A DNA stretch of 39,287 nt. It comes from a bacterium (GTDB taxonomy: Bacteria; Patescibacteriota; Minisyncoccia; Moranbacterales; UBA2206). Below, piece after piece: positions 23,139 through 31,768 of the stretch. The stretch is taken from positions 1-39,287 of the forward strand of contig JAJYKZ010000009.1 in NCBI GenBank assembly GCA_021788105.1, in the 5' to 3' direction. The position numbers and the translations under genes were made by a program. Positions within the stretch are counted from its first letter, which is position 1, and each line of letters starts with the position of its first letter. Under the pieces are notes generated by a model. That model was given only the letters and a program-made list of their open reading frames with translations. It did not search any database and was not told where the DNA came from.

Positions 23139-24848
23139 ATGACAACCAATCAAAAAAAATTTTCCTTCCCCGATCCGAAAACGACCGATCCTAAGGAAAG
23201 AAAGATTCAGCGGATTCTGGAAGAAATTCCAGGATTTTTAACTTGGGCGACACTCATCGGAATGTTTGCGTTCTCTTTCTTCTTGCCGGTCTGGGTGGCG
23301 ATTTTTATTATTACCTTTGATATTTATTGGATTCTTAGAACGATTTTTATTGCTTATTATTCTGTCGAAGGATATCAAAAATTGAGCGAGGGGAAATATG
23401 TCAATTGGTGGGAGCGTTGCCAGAACATTGAAAATCCCAAAAAATATTACGAAGAAATTTCCGCGCGCATCCGGGAAATGAAAAAAGAAGCGCGAAGCAA
23501 AACTCTGACCCGGAAAGAAAAGAAAATTATAAAAAAAGAAATCAGAATCAGGAAAAAATATCTGGCGGAAGTGAAACAATTGGAAAAAATCCAGGCTCAA
23601 ATTTTGGATTGGCGTAAAATTCTCCACGTCGTCATGCTGCCTACGGCCGGTGAGCCGGCGGAAGTGATTGAGCCGGCCATCCAGGCGATTGCCGATTCCA
23701 ATTTTCCCAATCAGCAATTCATAATTCTCTTGGCGACCGAAGAAAGAGAGCCGGAAGAAGAACGGATGAAAAAAGTTAATTATTTGCAAAATAAATTCAA
23801 AGGAGTCTTTCGGGATTTTATTGTGACTACTCACATAGTGAGCGCGGATGAATTGAAATGCAAAGCGTCCAATGCCACTTTCGCGGCCAAAAAATTGCAA
23901 AAATATTTAGACGAGCATGAAATTGATTATAAGAATGTAATTTTTTCCAATTTTGATTGCGACACAGTCGCTCATCCGGAATATTTCGCGTCGCTGACTT
24001 ATGAATATATTGCCGATCCAAAAAGGCTTCAAAGAAGTTATCAGCCGATTCCGATGTACAATAATAATATTTGGGATACCAATGCTTTCGTTCGCGTAAT
24101 CGTAATCAGTTCTTCTTTTTGGCATATTTTCCAAAGCACCCGGCCGGAAGGAATGGTGACTTTTTCTTCCCATAGCGAACCGTTCGACACATTGGTCAAC
24201 GTCGGTTTTTGGCCGGTCAATATGATCAGCGAGGATTCGATCATTTATTGGAAATGTTTCGCTTACCATAACGGCGATTATAAGGTCAAGCCGATTTATC
24301 TCCCGGTTTCTCTGGATGCGGTTTTGGCGCCGACTTATTGGAAGACAATCAAAAATCAATACAAACAAAAAAGGCGCTGGGCGTATGGGATTGAAAATTT
24401 TCCGATTATAATGCGGGCGATCGGACCGGATAAAAAAATTCCTTTTTCCAAAAAATTCAAAGTGGCTTTCGAGATGCTGGAGGGCCATCATTCCTGGGCG
24501 ACCGCCCCGTTCATTTTGGCATTGCTGGGATGGCTGCCGCTTATTTTTGGCGGAGACCAATTCAATCAAAGCGTTTTGGCGCACAACCTGCCCTATGTCA
24601 CAAGAGTGCTGATGAACCTGGCATTGCTCGGGTTGGCGGTTTCGATGTCGCTGAGTTTTTTTCTGATGCCGCCGCGTCCCAAAAAATATTCCCGCTGGCG
24701 GAACGTTTACATGGTTTTGCAATGGATTCTGATTCCGATAACCGCGCCTTTTTTGGGAGCGATGCCGGCGATCGATTCCCAGACGCGTTTGCTTTTCGGA
24801 AAATATTTCGGAGAATTTTGGGTAACTGAAAAAATGAGAAAAAAATGA
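23139..24848 (+). CDS. GT2-like processive membrane glycosyltransferase
   Basis: 569 aa. Two helices near 35-75 (FLTWATLIGMFAFSFFLPVW) precede a charged helical stretch (100-160) and a GT-A domain. Its acidic pair is IFSNFDCDTVAHPEYF, and QKRRWAYGIENFPI holds the Q-x-x-R-W motif used by processive transferases such as cellulose and hyaluronan synthases. The C-terminus has three or four more helices. Product unknown; synthesis or export of a surface polysaccharide is likely. Its TGA stop overlaps the ATG of the next gene (ATGA), so the two are translationally coupled. Confidence 0.85.
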   Translation: MTTNQKKFSFPDPKTTDPKERKIQRILEEIPGFLTWATLIGMFAFSFFLPVWVAIFIITFDIYWILRTIFIAYYSVEGYQKLSEGKYVNWWERCQNIENPKKYYEEISARIREMKKEARSKTLTRKEKKIIKKEIRIRKKYLAEVKQLEKIQAQILDWRKILHVVMLPTAGEPAEVIEPAIQAIADSNFPNQQFIILLATEEREPEEERMKKVNYLQNKFKGVFRDFIVTTHIVSADELKCKASNATFAAKKLQKYLDEHEIDYKNVIFSNFDCDTVAHPEYFASLTYEYIADPKRLQRSYQPIPMYNNNIWDTNAFVRVIVISSSFWHIFQSTRPEGMVTFSSHSEPFDTLVNVGFWPVNMISEDSIIYWKCFAYHNGDYKVKPIYLPVSLDAVLAPTYWKTIKNQYKQKRRWAYGIENFPIIMRAIGPDKKIPFSKKFKVAFEMLEGHHSWATAPFILALLGWLPLIFGGDQFNQSVLAHNLPYVTRVLMNLALLGLAVSMSLSFFLMPPRPKKYSRWRNVYMVLQWILIPITAPFLGAMPAIDSQTRLLFGKYFGEFWVTEKMRKK

Positions 24849-25882
24849 TCAAATATATTCTGCCGTTTTTGGTTTCTTTCGCACTTTCGATTTTTTTCAT
24901 TTTGATTCTGATGCCGGCAGCCAAAAGAATCAACTGGAAGGGGCGCGACGACGAGCGGCATCTCAGCGGAAAAAATATCTTAAGAATCGGCGGAATAGCC
25001 ATGATCCTGTCTTTTAATTTGGCCATTATCTTTAATAGGGATCTTTTTATTTCTCCCCAGCTCTACGGAATGATGGCAGCTTCTCTGATTTTGCTGGCGG
25101 TCGGACTCTGGGACGATATCAGGGAAATTTTTTGGAAAACCCAGTTCTTTTTCCAGATTGCCGCCGCTGTCTTGGTTTTCATTATGGGCGTGCGCATTTA
25201 TTTTATTACCAATCCTTTGAACGGCGGAATATTGGATCTGGGTTCCGGTGCCGGCGAAGTGCTGGCAGCCTTTTTGGTTATCTTTTGGATTCTCTTGATT
25301 ATTAACGCGATGAATTGGCTGGACGGCGTGGACGGCCTGTCGGGAGGCATAACTTTTATCGGAGCCGTCACTATTTTTTTTCTGAGTCTCAAGCCTGAAG
25401 TCAACCAGCCGCCGGTAGCGATTATCTCGGCGATTGTGGCTGGAGCGACCGGGGCTTTTCTACTTTTTAACTTTTATCCCTCGATGATTTTAGCAGGAAC
25501 GTCCGGCTCGATGTTCATGGGCTTTTCTTTGGCGGTGATGGCAATTTTCGCCGGAACCAAAATCGCCACTTCGCTTTTAGTTTTGGTGATTCCCCTGATC
25601 GATTTTGTCTGGGTAATAGGCGAGAGGATAAAAAACCGAAAATCGATTTTCAAGCCGGATCGCAATCATCTTCATTATAAATTGCTGGAACTGGGGTGGT
25701 CGCAGCGCAAAATAAATTTTTATTATTACGGCGTTACCATCTTAATCTCGGCAGTGGCATTGAATACGCGGGCAGCCGGAAAAGCCGTCGCGCTTTTTTT
25801 GGCGGCGGCCGTGGCTGTCGCGGCGTTTTTGATTATCAATAAAAAAACGAAGCAATATAAAAAAACATGGCAAGAAAAATAA
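24845..25882 (+). CDS. WecA/TagO-type polyprenyl-phosphate sugar-1-phosphate transferase
   Basis: 345 aa, about ten helices. It moves a sugar-1-phosphate from a UDP-sugar (usually GlcNAc) to undecaprenyl phosphate, starting a lipid-linked glycan. Visible motifs: LWDDIREIFWKTQFFFQIAA (the DD of the Mg site), NAMNWLDGVDGLSGG (second Asp motif), and DRNHLHYKLLELG, the HLHHxL loop that separates WecA/TagO-like from MraY. MraY is less likely because its mur neighbours are missing. It overlaps the GT2 gene by 4 bases and the DUF192 gene by 16. Confidence 0.9.
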   Translation: MIKYILPFLVSFALSIFFILILMPAAKRINWKGRDDERHLSGKNILRIGGIAMILSFNLAIIFNRDLFISPQLYGMMAASLILLAVGLWDDIREIFWKTQFFFQIAAAVLVFIMGVRIYFITNPLNGGILDLGSGAGEVLAAFLVIFWILLIINAMNWLDGVDGLSGGITFIGAVTIFFLSLKPEVNQPPVAIISAIVAGATGAFLLFNFYPSMILAGTSGSMFMGFSLAVMAIFAGTKIATSLLVLVIPLIDFVWVIGERIKNRKSIFKPDRNHLHYKLLELGWSQRKINFYYYGVTILISAVALNTRAAGKAVALFLAAAVAVAAFLIINKKTKQYKKTWQEK

Positions 25883-26316
25883 TCATATTTTTTTTCGCCG
25901 TCATTTCACTGTCCTTTTCCGCTTATTATTTTTTCGACAACCATTATTCCATTTATGGAAATAAAATCGAGACTGTTTTGATCGACGGGACGAAATTGAA
26001 AGTGGAAACGGTTGATACGGCGGACAAAAGAGAGCGGGGATTGGGCGGACGCGCGGGAATCTGCGCTTCTTGCGGAATGCTTTTTGAATTTCCGCAAAAA
26101 GGAGTCTATTCTTTTTGGATGAAAGATATGAAATTCAATCTGGATATCCTTTGGATCTCCGGCGGCACGGTGGTTAAGATTGCAAAAAATGTTCCGTATT
26201 CGGACGGAACTTCCCGGCCGCTGATACCCGCGATGCGATCCGATAAAGTTTTGGAAATTAATGCCGGCCTGAGCGACAGGATTGGAATAAAGATCGGAGA
26301 CAAGATATTTTTCTAA
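25867..26316 (+). CDS. DUF192-family exported protein
   Basis: 149 aa. A signal-anchor (IIIFFFAVISLSFSAYYFF) is followed by the DUF192 core: VDTADKRERGLGGRAGICAS, then GMLFEFPQKGVYSFWMKDMK and FNLDILWISGG. The function of the family is not established. The start overlaps the previous gene by 16 bases. Two Cys (ICASCGML) are close together and could form a disulfide outside the membrane. Confidence 0.85.
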   Translation: MARKIIIFFFAVISLSFSAYYFFDNHYSIYGNKIETVLIDGTKLKVETVDTADKRERGLGGRAGICASCGMLFEFPQKGVYSFWMKDMKFNLDILWISGGTVVKIAKNVPYSDGTSRPLIPAMRSDKVLEINAGLSDRIGIKIGDKIFF

Positions 26317-26335
26317 GTAGAAGCTGTCAAAAAAC

Positions 26336-26372
26336 GCAAAAATCCGCCCCGCTAAGCGGAACGGATTTTTGC
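26336..26372. terminator. hairpin terminator between convergent genes
   Basis: GCAAAAATCCG (26336-26346) pairs with CGGATTTTTGC (26362-26372), with an inner GCT/AGC. On the minus strand the stem runs into T-rich sequence (complement of AAAAAAC), so it best ends the 26435 gene, but it can also stop the plus-strand operon. Confidence 0.7.
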
Positions 26373-26434
26373 TATAGAAAGTAGTAATATACTTATCCGA
26401 AAGAACAGCAGAATTTTTGTTTTAGATCCAAAAA

Positions 26435-27058
26435 CTAAGACAGAGACGGAACCAGAACGGCATATTTGTGGAGATTTTTCAGTTGTCTGGATGTCAGTTT
26501 TTGGGATTGTTGGATAGCGTTCTTAATCAGGTCCTTGGAAAATTCTACTGAAGTTTTTGTCGTCACTACGCCCTTGAAAGAGACGTTTTTTCTGAGATAA
26601 TCTTCGATGTAGATTTTGTGTTCCGGGGTCAAAGACGAATCCGGATTTTTTTCAAGATAGTTCGCTAGCGCTCGACGAGCTAAATGAGTGAGTCCCTGGC
26701 CTTTGGCGGCAGTTTCAACAAAAGCGCTGTCTGTTTCCTGGCTGGAACCGGCCTGAACATTGCTTTGAGCGGCACTGGATGATTTGCTGCTGGATGCCTG
26801 GGCTGATTGGGACGACTGATTTGCGGTGCTGGCGCTTTGGTCTTGATTTGTTGTGTCTTGAGATGCGGATTGATCCTGGGTTGTTGCGGATTGGTCTTGG
26901 ACGGCTGGATTCTCCGATCTTCTAGAATAAGAATAAATTCCTCCGGCGATCAGCACGACGATAATCACGCTGATGATAATTCTTAAATTATCCTGCACCC
27001 ATTGTTTCATTTTCCCTATTTTTTCTTCTGTCTGGTTGTTTTGATTATTTTCTTCCAT
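26435..27058 (-). CDS. membrane-anchored protein with Ser/Gln-rich linker and C-terminal helical domain
   Basis: 207 aa from the ATG at 27058, MEENNQNNQTEEKIGKMKQW. I chose this over the GTG at 27067 because a Shine-Dalgarno (GGAAGGTGA) lies 5 bases before it, with the same spacing as in the lysine-rich gene. A helix at about 28-46 (IIISVIIVVLIAGGIYSYS) crosses the membrane, then a Gln/Ser/Thr-rich linker to about 115, then a compact domain: AAKGQGLTHLARRALANYLE, LTPEHKIYIEDYLRKNVSF, SRQLKNLHKYAVLVPSL. The first stretch has a faint LysM look (KGxGLTxLA) but the rest does not fit. No known name. It is divergent from the cohesin-pilin gene. Confidence 0.75.
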   Translation of the reverse strand: MEENNQNNQTEEKIGKMKQWVQDNLRIIISVIIVVLIAGGIYSYSRRSENPAVQDQSATTQDQSASQDTTNQDQSASTANQSSQSAQASSSKSSSAAQSNVQAGSSQETDSAFVETAAKGQGLTHLARRALANYLEKNPDSSLTPEHKIYIEDYLRKNVSFKGVVTTKTSVEFSKDLIKNAIQQSQKLTSRQLKNLHKYAVLVPSLS

Positions 27059-27063
27059 ATTTT

Positions 27064-27080
27064 TCACCTTCCTTTCTATT
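27064..27080 (-). promoter_or_regulatory. strong ribosome-binding leader shared with the lysine-rich gene
   Basis: On the minus strand AATAGAAAGGAAGGTGA ends 5 bases before the ATG at 27058. The leader at 31873-31889 is AATAGAAAGGATGGTGA, one base different, also ending 5 bases before its ATG. Confidence 0.7.
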
Positions 27081-27116
27081 TTTATTTAGTTATTAACGTG
27101 CTTGCGTTGAAGCTTG

Positions 27117-27137
27117 GATATTGCCTGAAGCAATATC
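27117..27137 (-). promoter_or_regulatory. stem-loop at the predicted 5' end of the 26435 transcript
   Basis: GATATTGC (27117-27124) and GCAATATC (27130-27137) are perfect 8-bp arms with a 5-nt loop. With the start predicted near 27140 this would be positions +3 to +23 of the mRNA, which could protect its 5' end or act as an operator. Confidence 0.5.
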
Positions 27138-27146
27138 TGTCTATTA

Positions 27147-27174
27147 ATTTTAGCAAAGCGCAATCTAGCGTCAA
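27147..27174 (-). promoter_or_regulatory. promoter TTGACG-16-TAAAAT for the 26435 gene
   Basis: On the minus strand TTGACG (27174-27169) and TAAAAT (27152-27147) are 16 bases apart with TGC directly before the -10. Confidence 0.5.
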
Positions 27175-27215
27175 CTGGACAAACCAAGTCAAGTTTGGTG
27201 TAATCGAAGAAAAGG

Positions 27216-27259
27216 CTGTGGATAACTTATTGGATAAATTTTTTGAAAAAAAATATAAT
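27216..27259 (+). promoter_or_regulatory. DnaA-box consensus TGTGGATAA upstream of a TATAAT
   Basis: TGTGGATAACTT (27216-27227) contains an exact DnaA box in reverse orientation; TATAAT is at 27254-27259, about 50 bases before the cohesin-pilin start. No good -35 is seen (TTGGAT at 27229 has a 19-base spacer). The same 12 bases occur at 31712, again about 30 bases before a TATAAT. Confidence 0.4.
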
Positions 27260-27309
27260 GAAAACAACGGCAGAGCAAAGTTTCTTTCTATAATCAAATA
27301 AAAATAAAA

Positions 27310-28869
27310 ATGAACATTAAATCGAAAGGGGGCAAGCATTTTTTCAGCGGCAAAAAGCTTGTTAAAATCCAAGCCTCATGGTGGGCGAGGGAATATTTTT
27401 TTCTTAAGAATACAAAAATTCACACTTGGAAAGGAGCGTTTTTGATTATTTTTTTTGCTGCAGCCGCCGCAGTTTTTATTTTAGTTTCCGCCAATATTCC
27501 TGTCGTATCGCGGGCGGCGGGAGCCAGCGCCAGTCTGCAACTTTGGCCGGACGCGACGGTTATTTCGAAAGGCCAAATCTTTAATTTGAAAATAGTTATG
27601 GACACGGGCGGAAGCAATGTTGTGGCCGCACGCTCGATAATCGATTATGATACCAGTAGTTTTCAGCTGAAAAGTTGGGATACGTCGAATTCTGTTTTTG
27701 CCGCAAATAACGCATGCACTTATAATGGCAATTCTTGCCAGGAAGTAAATAGTGATCCTTCGTCCGGAACGGTCGATTTTATTTTTGCCAAGCCGACTCC
27801 GGGAGTAAATACCTCCTCCGGAATAATTGCCAATCTTTCTTTCACCGCTTTGCAGAATGTGGATGCCAATTCGCATATTAATATAAGATTTTTTTCCATT
27901 GGAAGTTATGATACTTCCGCAGTCATACTTGATGACGGACAAGGCACGAATATCCTGACCAATGTTGTCAATTTTCCCAATTCTTATATTAATCAGGCGG
28001 TAAATTCCAGCGCTCCTGTTCCGACGACAATCAATGTTCAAGATCCAAACGTTGGTTCAGTGGTGGGTGCCAGCGGAAAAGTGGATGTGGCAATAGTAAA
28101 AAATAATTCCGCTTCTTCTGCAAATTCAAACAATGCCTATTCGGGTTCTGCGGATAGTTCGGTAACTTCGGTTACTAAAACCTCAACTCCCAATACCGGC
28201 AATTCCGGTGCCGGATTGCCAGGAATAAATGCTGCCACCGCCGCGGCCGTGGGATATTATCAGGGAGCGGCTGCGAGTCAGATTCCGAGCATCATAGATC
28301 CTTCTTTTTATGTTCCTGCCGCGCCAGGCGTCTCCTTGGAGCCGGCTCCTTCAGAATTTACAAATCCGGTGGGATTCAATTCCATCGGAGAAGGATTGTC
28401 GCTCTTAATGAGCAATCTTCAAAAAATAGTCGTTGTGCTTGCGATAATCTTCATAATCATCGCCGGCATTATGTATATGGTGTCGGCCGGAGATGAAACT
28501 ATGATCAAGCGCGCCAAAGCGGCCTTGCTGGGATCGGTCATCGGTCTGGCTATAATTTTGGCCGCACCGGCTTTCCTGAAAGAAATCAGCGATATCTTTG
28601 CTTTGAAAACCGCCTATCAGAGCGGCTTGATCAAAAATGCCCCGACTTTGCAGCAGATTGCCGGAAATGTTTTGAAATTTTTGCTTTCAACGGTGGGAAT
28701 TATCGCGCTTATCGGATTGATCGTCGGAGGCGTGACTTATATTACCGCCTATAGCAATGAGGAAAGATTGGATAAGAGCAAAAAAATTCTGCTTTATTCG
28801 ATCATTGGAACTGTGGTCGCTTTCGGGGCCTTGATAATTGTGAATCAGGTGGCGGCATTAATCGGCTAG
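27310..28869 (+). CDS. cohesin-like domain fused to two VirB2/TrbC-like pilin modules
   Basis: 519 aa. A membrane or signal segment lies at about 40-70 (GAFLIIFFAAAAAVFILVS). Residues 70-232 look like a cohesin: ASLQLWPDATVISKGQIFNL, SNVVAARSIIDYDTSSFQLK and GIIANLSFTALQNVDANSHI match its strand pattern. A Ser/Asn/Pro linker (233-345) follows. Then come two copies of a two-helix pilin module: LQKIVVVLAIIFIIIAGIMY...SAGDETMIKRAK (370-424) and LLSTVGIIALIGLIVGGVTY...SNEERLDKSKK (455-519), each with the (S/A)xx(D/E)E...K loop of VirB2-like proteins. Loops should be cytoplasmic and the cohesin outside. The next gene carries a dockerin-like end. No Shine-Dalgarno is seen at ATG 27310. Confidence 0.75.
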   Translation: MNIKSKGGKHFFSGKKLVKIQASWWAREYFFLKNTKIHTWKGAFLIIFFAAAAAVFILVSANIPVVSRAAGASASLQLWPDATVISKGQIFNLKIVMDTGGSNVVAARSIIDYDTSSFQLKSWDTSNSVFAANNACTYNGNSCQEVNSDPSSGTVDFIFAKPTPGVNTSSGIIANLSFTALQNVDANSHINIRFFSIGSYDTSAVILDDGQGTNILTNVVNFPNSYINQAVNSSAPVPTTINVQDPNVGSVVGASGKVDVAIVKNNSASSANSNNAYSGSADSSVTSVTKTSTPNTGNSGAGLPGINAATAAAVGYYQGAAASQIPSIIDPSFYVPAAPGVSLEPAPSEFTNPVGFNSIGEGLSLLMSNLQKIVVVLAIIFIIIAGIMYMVSAGDETMIKRAKAALLGSVIGLAIILAAPAFLKEISDIFALKTAYQSGLIKNAPTLQQIAGNVLKFLLSTVGIIALIGLIVGGVTYITAYSNEERLDKSKKILLYSIIGTVVAFGALIIVNQVAALIG

Positions 28870-28890
28870 TATTCTTATTTGAATTTGAAT

Positions 28891-31644
28891 ATGAATTTGA
28901 AAAAAATAAAAATAAAAGCGATAATCTTTTTGTTGTTTTCTTTTTTTGTTTTCGCAGGCAAGGCGCATGCGGCAACCTATTACGTTTCTCCGGGTGGATC
29001 AGATAATAATTCCGGAACAAATACGTCTTCTCCTTGGGGAACATTTTCACACGCCTTGGGTTTTCTTAAAGCCGGCGATACGCTTTATTTAATGGACGGA
29101 GTTTATTATCAGGTTCTTCATGTCGATAATTTATCCGGAACCGCTTCATCTTATATAAATATTTATTCCTTGAATGACGGAGGAGCAATTATAGACGGAC
29201 AGTTTTCTGACCAGCCTGTGTATGTAGCTAATTCATCTTATATTAATTTGAAAGGTTTTGCCGCAAGGAATTCCAACGGATCTGTGGTTAAAACATATAA
29301 AAGTAATCACATATTATTCCAACGTGTTACTGCTCATGATTCTATCGGCGGGTACAATGGTGAAGGCTCCGTGTTTTTGCCTTACATGTCGAGTTATATA
29401 ACATTTGAAGATTGCGCCGGATGGGGACAGGCTACTAAAATAATGACCACTCAGTCCAGTGATCATATTACTTATCGCAGATGTTTCGGAATATGGGAAA
29501 AAATTAACAACGGCAATGGTTGGCCTGTAGTTGGACCTGAATTTTATGATACCAGTTATAGTATCGCTGAAAATAATGTGTCCATGGCTTTGAATCCAGG
29601 GGCTAATGGTGCAATGGTAGCGTCGCAAAACTGGACTTCTAGCAATCACGGAGATTATGACCAATTTTTGGGCAATGTGGTTATGGGCAAAAATTTAGAT
29701 TATGGCGCCATACTGACGGCGTATTATGCTGATTTGGCGAATGATGTCTATAAAAATAACGTTATTATCAGCCCGGAGTACGGTTTTCTTTTGCGGGCAA
29801 GCGGCAATGTAAGTAATAATACTGTTATAAATGCCAATGGGTTTGTGGAACAACAGAATAATAATAATTTTACTATAAATGTTTCTGCCAACAGCAACTC
29901 TTTTTCAACCGGCGGAACAGCTATTGATGTGGGAAGTGGAAATTTTAGTTCGAGTAATAATAACATCTATAATTTTTCCACCAACTATTATGGAACAAGC
30001 GCTGGCACTAACGATACTCACAATAATCCTTCTTACAACACCTCCACTTATGGCAATGGTGCTTATTTATTAGGTCCTACTTCTTCTGTTTCTGGCAAGG
30101 GTGCGACTATTCTTTATCAATACCAAAACGGCCAACTTACCAACACTCCTCTCTGGCCCTGGCCAATGGAAGACCGGATCAAAAAAGAAACCGGCATTTC
30201 AGTGACCTACGAAGCAAACGGGGGGCTTTGGAAAACTTTGGATGGCGTATATTCTAATTTGTCCTCAGGTTCTTCAGGCTCTTCGTCCTCATCTTCTAAT
30301 TCTTCCGAGAGTAGTTCCTCTTCCTCAACTCCCACCTCAACTACAGGAAATACGTATTATGTTTCACCTAACGGAAATGATAGTAGCTCCGGATCAGAGA
30401 GCGCGCCGTTCAAAACAATTCAAAAAGCTGCCAATATGGTTAATCCGGGGGATGCGGTGATTGTGGAGAATGGGACGTATACTGATAATAATAATGCTGG
30501 AGGTGATTCTGCTACCGTTTATATAATAAAAAGCGGAACTGCCAATGCCCCGATAACTTTTCAGGCACAGAATAAATGGGGGGCAATACTGGATGGCCAG
30601 AATGAGCATATAGATTTTGGATTTGTTCTCGGTGATAATGTTGCCTATGTAAATATGAAAGATTTTCAAATTCAAAATTATTTATATGGCGCCATTGCCG
30701 GAGGTTTTGGTGGTTTTTTGCCTATCAACAATATAAATATTTACCGCAATTTAATTCATAATATTGGTAATGCTGGCGAAGGTAGCAATGGCGGCAGCGG
30801 AATGGAATTCGGCAATTACAGTAATCATATAACCATTAATAGCAATGTTATCCATGACTGCGGTGCATCTGTTGATGTAAATCACGACCATGGCATCTAT
30901 CTGGCAAACGTAGAAAATGTTAATATCATTAACAATATCATGTATAATTTTCCCGGCGGCTGGCATATTCACATGTATCATCCTACGGGTTCAGCTTCCA
31001 ATATAAACATAGTTGGTAATACATTCGCATTTAATAATCCCCAAAGGGATGGGGACATTATAATTGCTGAACCTATTTCCGGCATTCTCATAGAGGATAA
31101 TGTATTTTATAAATCAAATAATGCTGCTGTAATTGAAGATTATGCGAGTGGAACGGCTAGTCTTTCCATAAATAATAATCTTGCAACTGTTGGGACGCTT
31201 TTTGAAAACACAGACAGTATTCCCTATTCAGTTTCTAAGAACATTCTTAGTGCCGACCCCTCCCTCGTAAATCCCTCCTCTTACGACTTTCACCTCCAAT
31301 CCAACTCTCCCGCTATTGCAAAAGGTATCTCCTGGTCCGGCCGCACCTACGACGCCGATGGAAAATCTCTTCCCAACACTCCCGACATCGGAGCGTATGA
31401 ATATGGATCTTCTTCTTCAACCTCAAATTCTTCTTCATCTTCCACATCCACTTCATCAACTCCCGCCGCCACTCCCGCACCCACAACGGCAGCGGCCGAA
31501 TCCGCAATCAATACCGCGACTTATTCCCTCGCCGACGCGCTTAAACTGGTTGCTGCTTGGTTTGTTGGAAACATCAGCGCCGATGTTAACAATGATGGAA
31601 CAATCAGCATCAGAGATTTGGGAATCATTATGAGTCGGTGGTGA
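28891..31644 (+). CDS. secreted double beta-helix protein with C-terminal dockerin-like motif
   Basis: 917 aa from ATG 28891 (a TTG at 28879 is less likely). Signal peptide: IIFLLFSFFVFAGKAHA with AHA before ATYYVS. Two parallel beta-helix units begin with the same motif: TYYVSPGGSDNNSGTNTSSP (about residue 28) and TYYVSPNGNDSSSGSESAPF (about 487). Ser-rich linkers separate them (458-485) and precede the end (840-870). The last 45 residues contain ADVNNDGTISIRDLGIIMSR, matching the DxNxDGxxxxxDL calcium loop of a type I dockerin, preceded by a degenerate first half (YSLADALKLVAAW). Beta-helices often bind or cleave polysaccharide; no catalytic residues can be assigned. It starts 21 bases after the cohesin-pilin gene. 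Confidence 0.8.
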   Translation: MNLKKIKIKAIIFLLFSFFVFAGKAHAATYYVSPGGSDNNSGTNTSSPWGTFSHALGFLKAGDTLYLMDGVYYQVLHVDNLSGTASSYINIYSLNDGGAIIDGQFSDQPVYVANSSYINLKGFAARNSNGSVVKTYKSNHILFQRVTAHDSIGGYNGEGSVFLPYMSSYITFEDCAGWGQATKIMTTQSSDHITYRRCFGIWEKINNGNGWPVVGPEFYDTSYSIAENNVSMALNPGANGAMVASQNWTSSNHGDYDQFLGNVVMGKNLDYGAILTAYYADLANDVYKNNVIISPEYGFLLRASGNVSNNTVINANGFVEQQNNNNFTINVSANSNSFSTGGTAIDVGSGNFSSSNNNIYNFSTNYYGTSAGTNDTHNNPSYNTSTYGNGAYLLGPTSSVSGKGATILYQYQNGQLTNTPLWPWPMEDRIKKETGISVTYEANGGLWKTLDGVYSNLSSGSSGSSSSSSNSSESSSSSSTPTSTTGNTYYVSPNGNDSSSGSESAPFKTIQKAANMVNPGDAVIVENGTYTDNNNAGGDSATVYIIKSGTANAPITFQAQNKWGAILDGQNEHIDFGFVLGDNVAYVNMKDFQIQNYLYGAIAGGFGGFLPINNINIYRNLIHNIGNAGEGSNGGSGMEFGNYSNHITINSNVIHDCGASVDVNHDHGIYLANVENVNIINNIMYNFPGGWHIHMYHPTGSASNINIVGNTFAFNNPQRDGDIIIAEPISGILIEDNVFYKSNNAAVIEDYASGTASLSINNNLATVGTLFENTDSIPYSVSKNILSADPSLVNPSSYDFHLQSNSPAIAKGISWSGRTYDADGKSLPNTPDIGAYEYGSSSSTSNSSSSSTSTSSTPAATPAPTTAAAESAINTATYSLADALKLVAAWFVGNISADVNNDGTISIRDLGIIMSRW

Positions 31645-31711
31645 AAGAAAAAATATCTTCAACTAAATTTAAAATTTTTTAAAATAAAAAATAAATTTTA
31701 TTTTCTTGAGC

Positions 31712-31720
31712 TGTGGATAA
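31712..31720 (+). promoter_or_regulatory. DnaA-box consensus TGTGGATAA
   Basis: Exact reverse-orientation DnaA box within TGTGGATAACTT, 32 bases before the TATAAT of the lysine-rich gene promoter. Confidence 0.45.
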
Positions 31721-31730
31721 CTTTTTTCTA

Positions 31731-31758
31731 TTGCAAATAAAAAAATATACTATATAAT
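31731..31758 (+). promoter_or_regulatory. promoter TTGCAA-16-TATAAT for the lysine-rich gene
   Basis: TTGCAA (31731-31736) and TATAAT (31753-31758) with a 16-base spacer; start expected near 31765, leaving a leader of about 130 nt. Confidence 0.55.
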
Positions 31759-31768
31759 TTAATTAGAT

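Noticed and set aside
27310..31644. A full cellulosome
   Set aside because: Only one cohesin and one dockerin-like motif are seen and no catalytic glycoside hydrolase can be identified.
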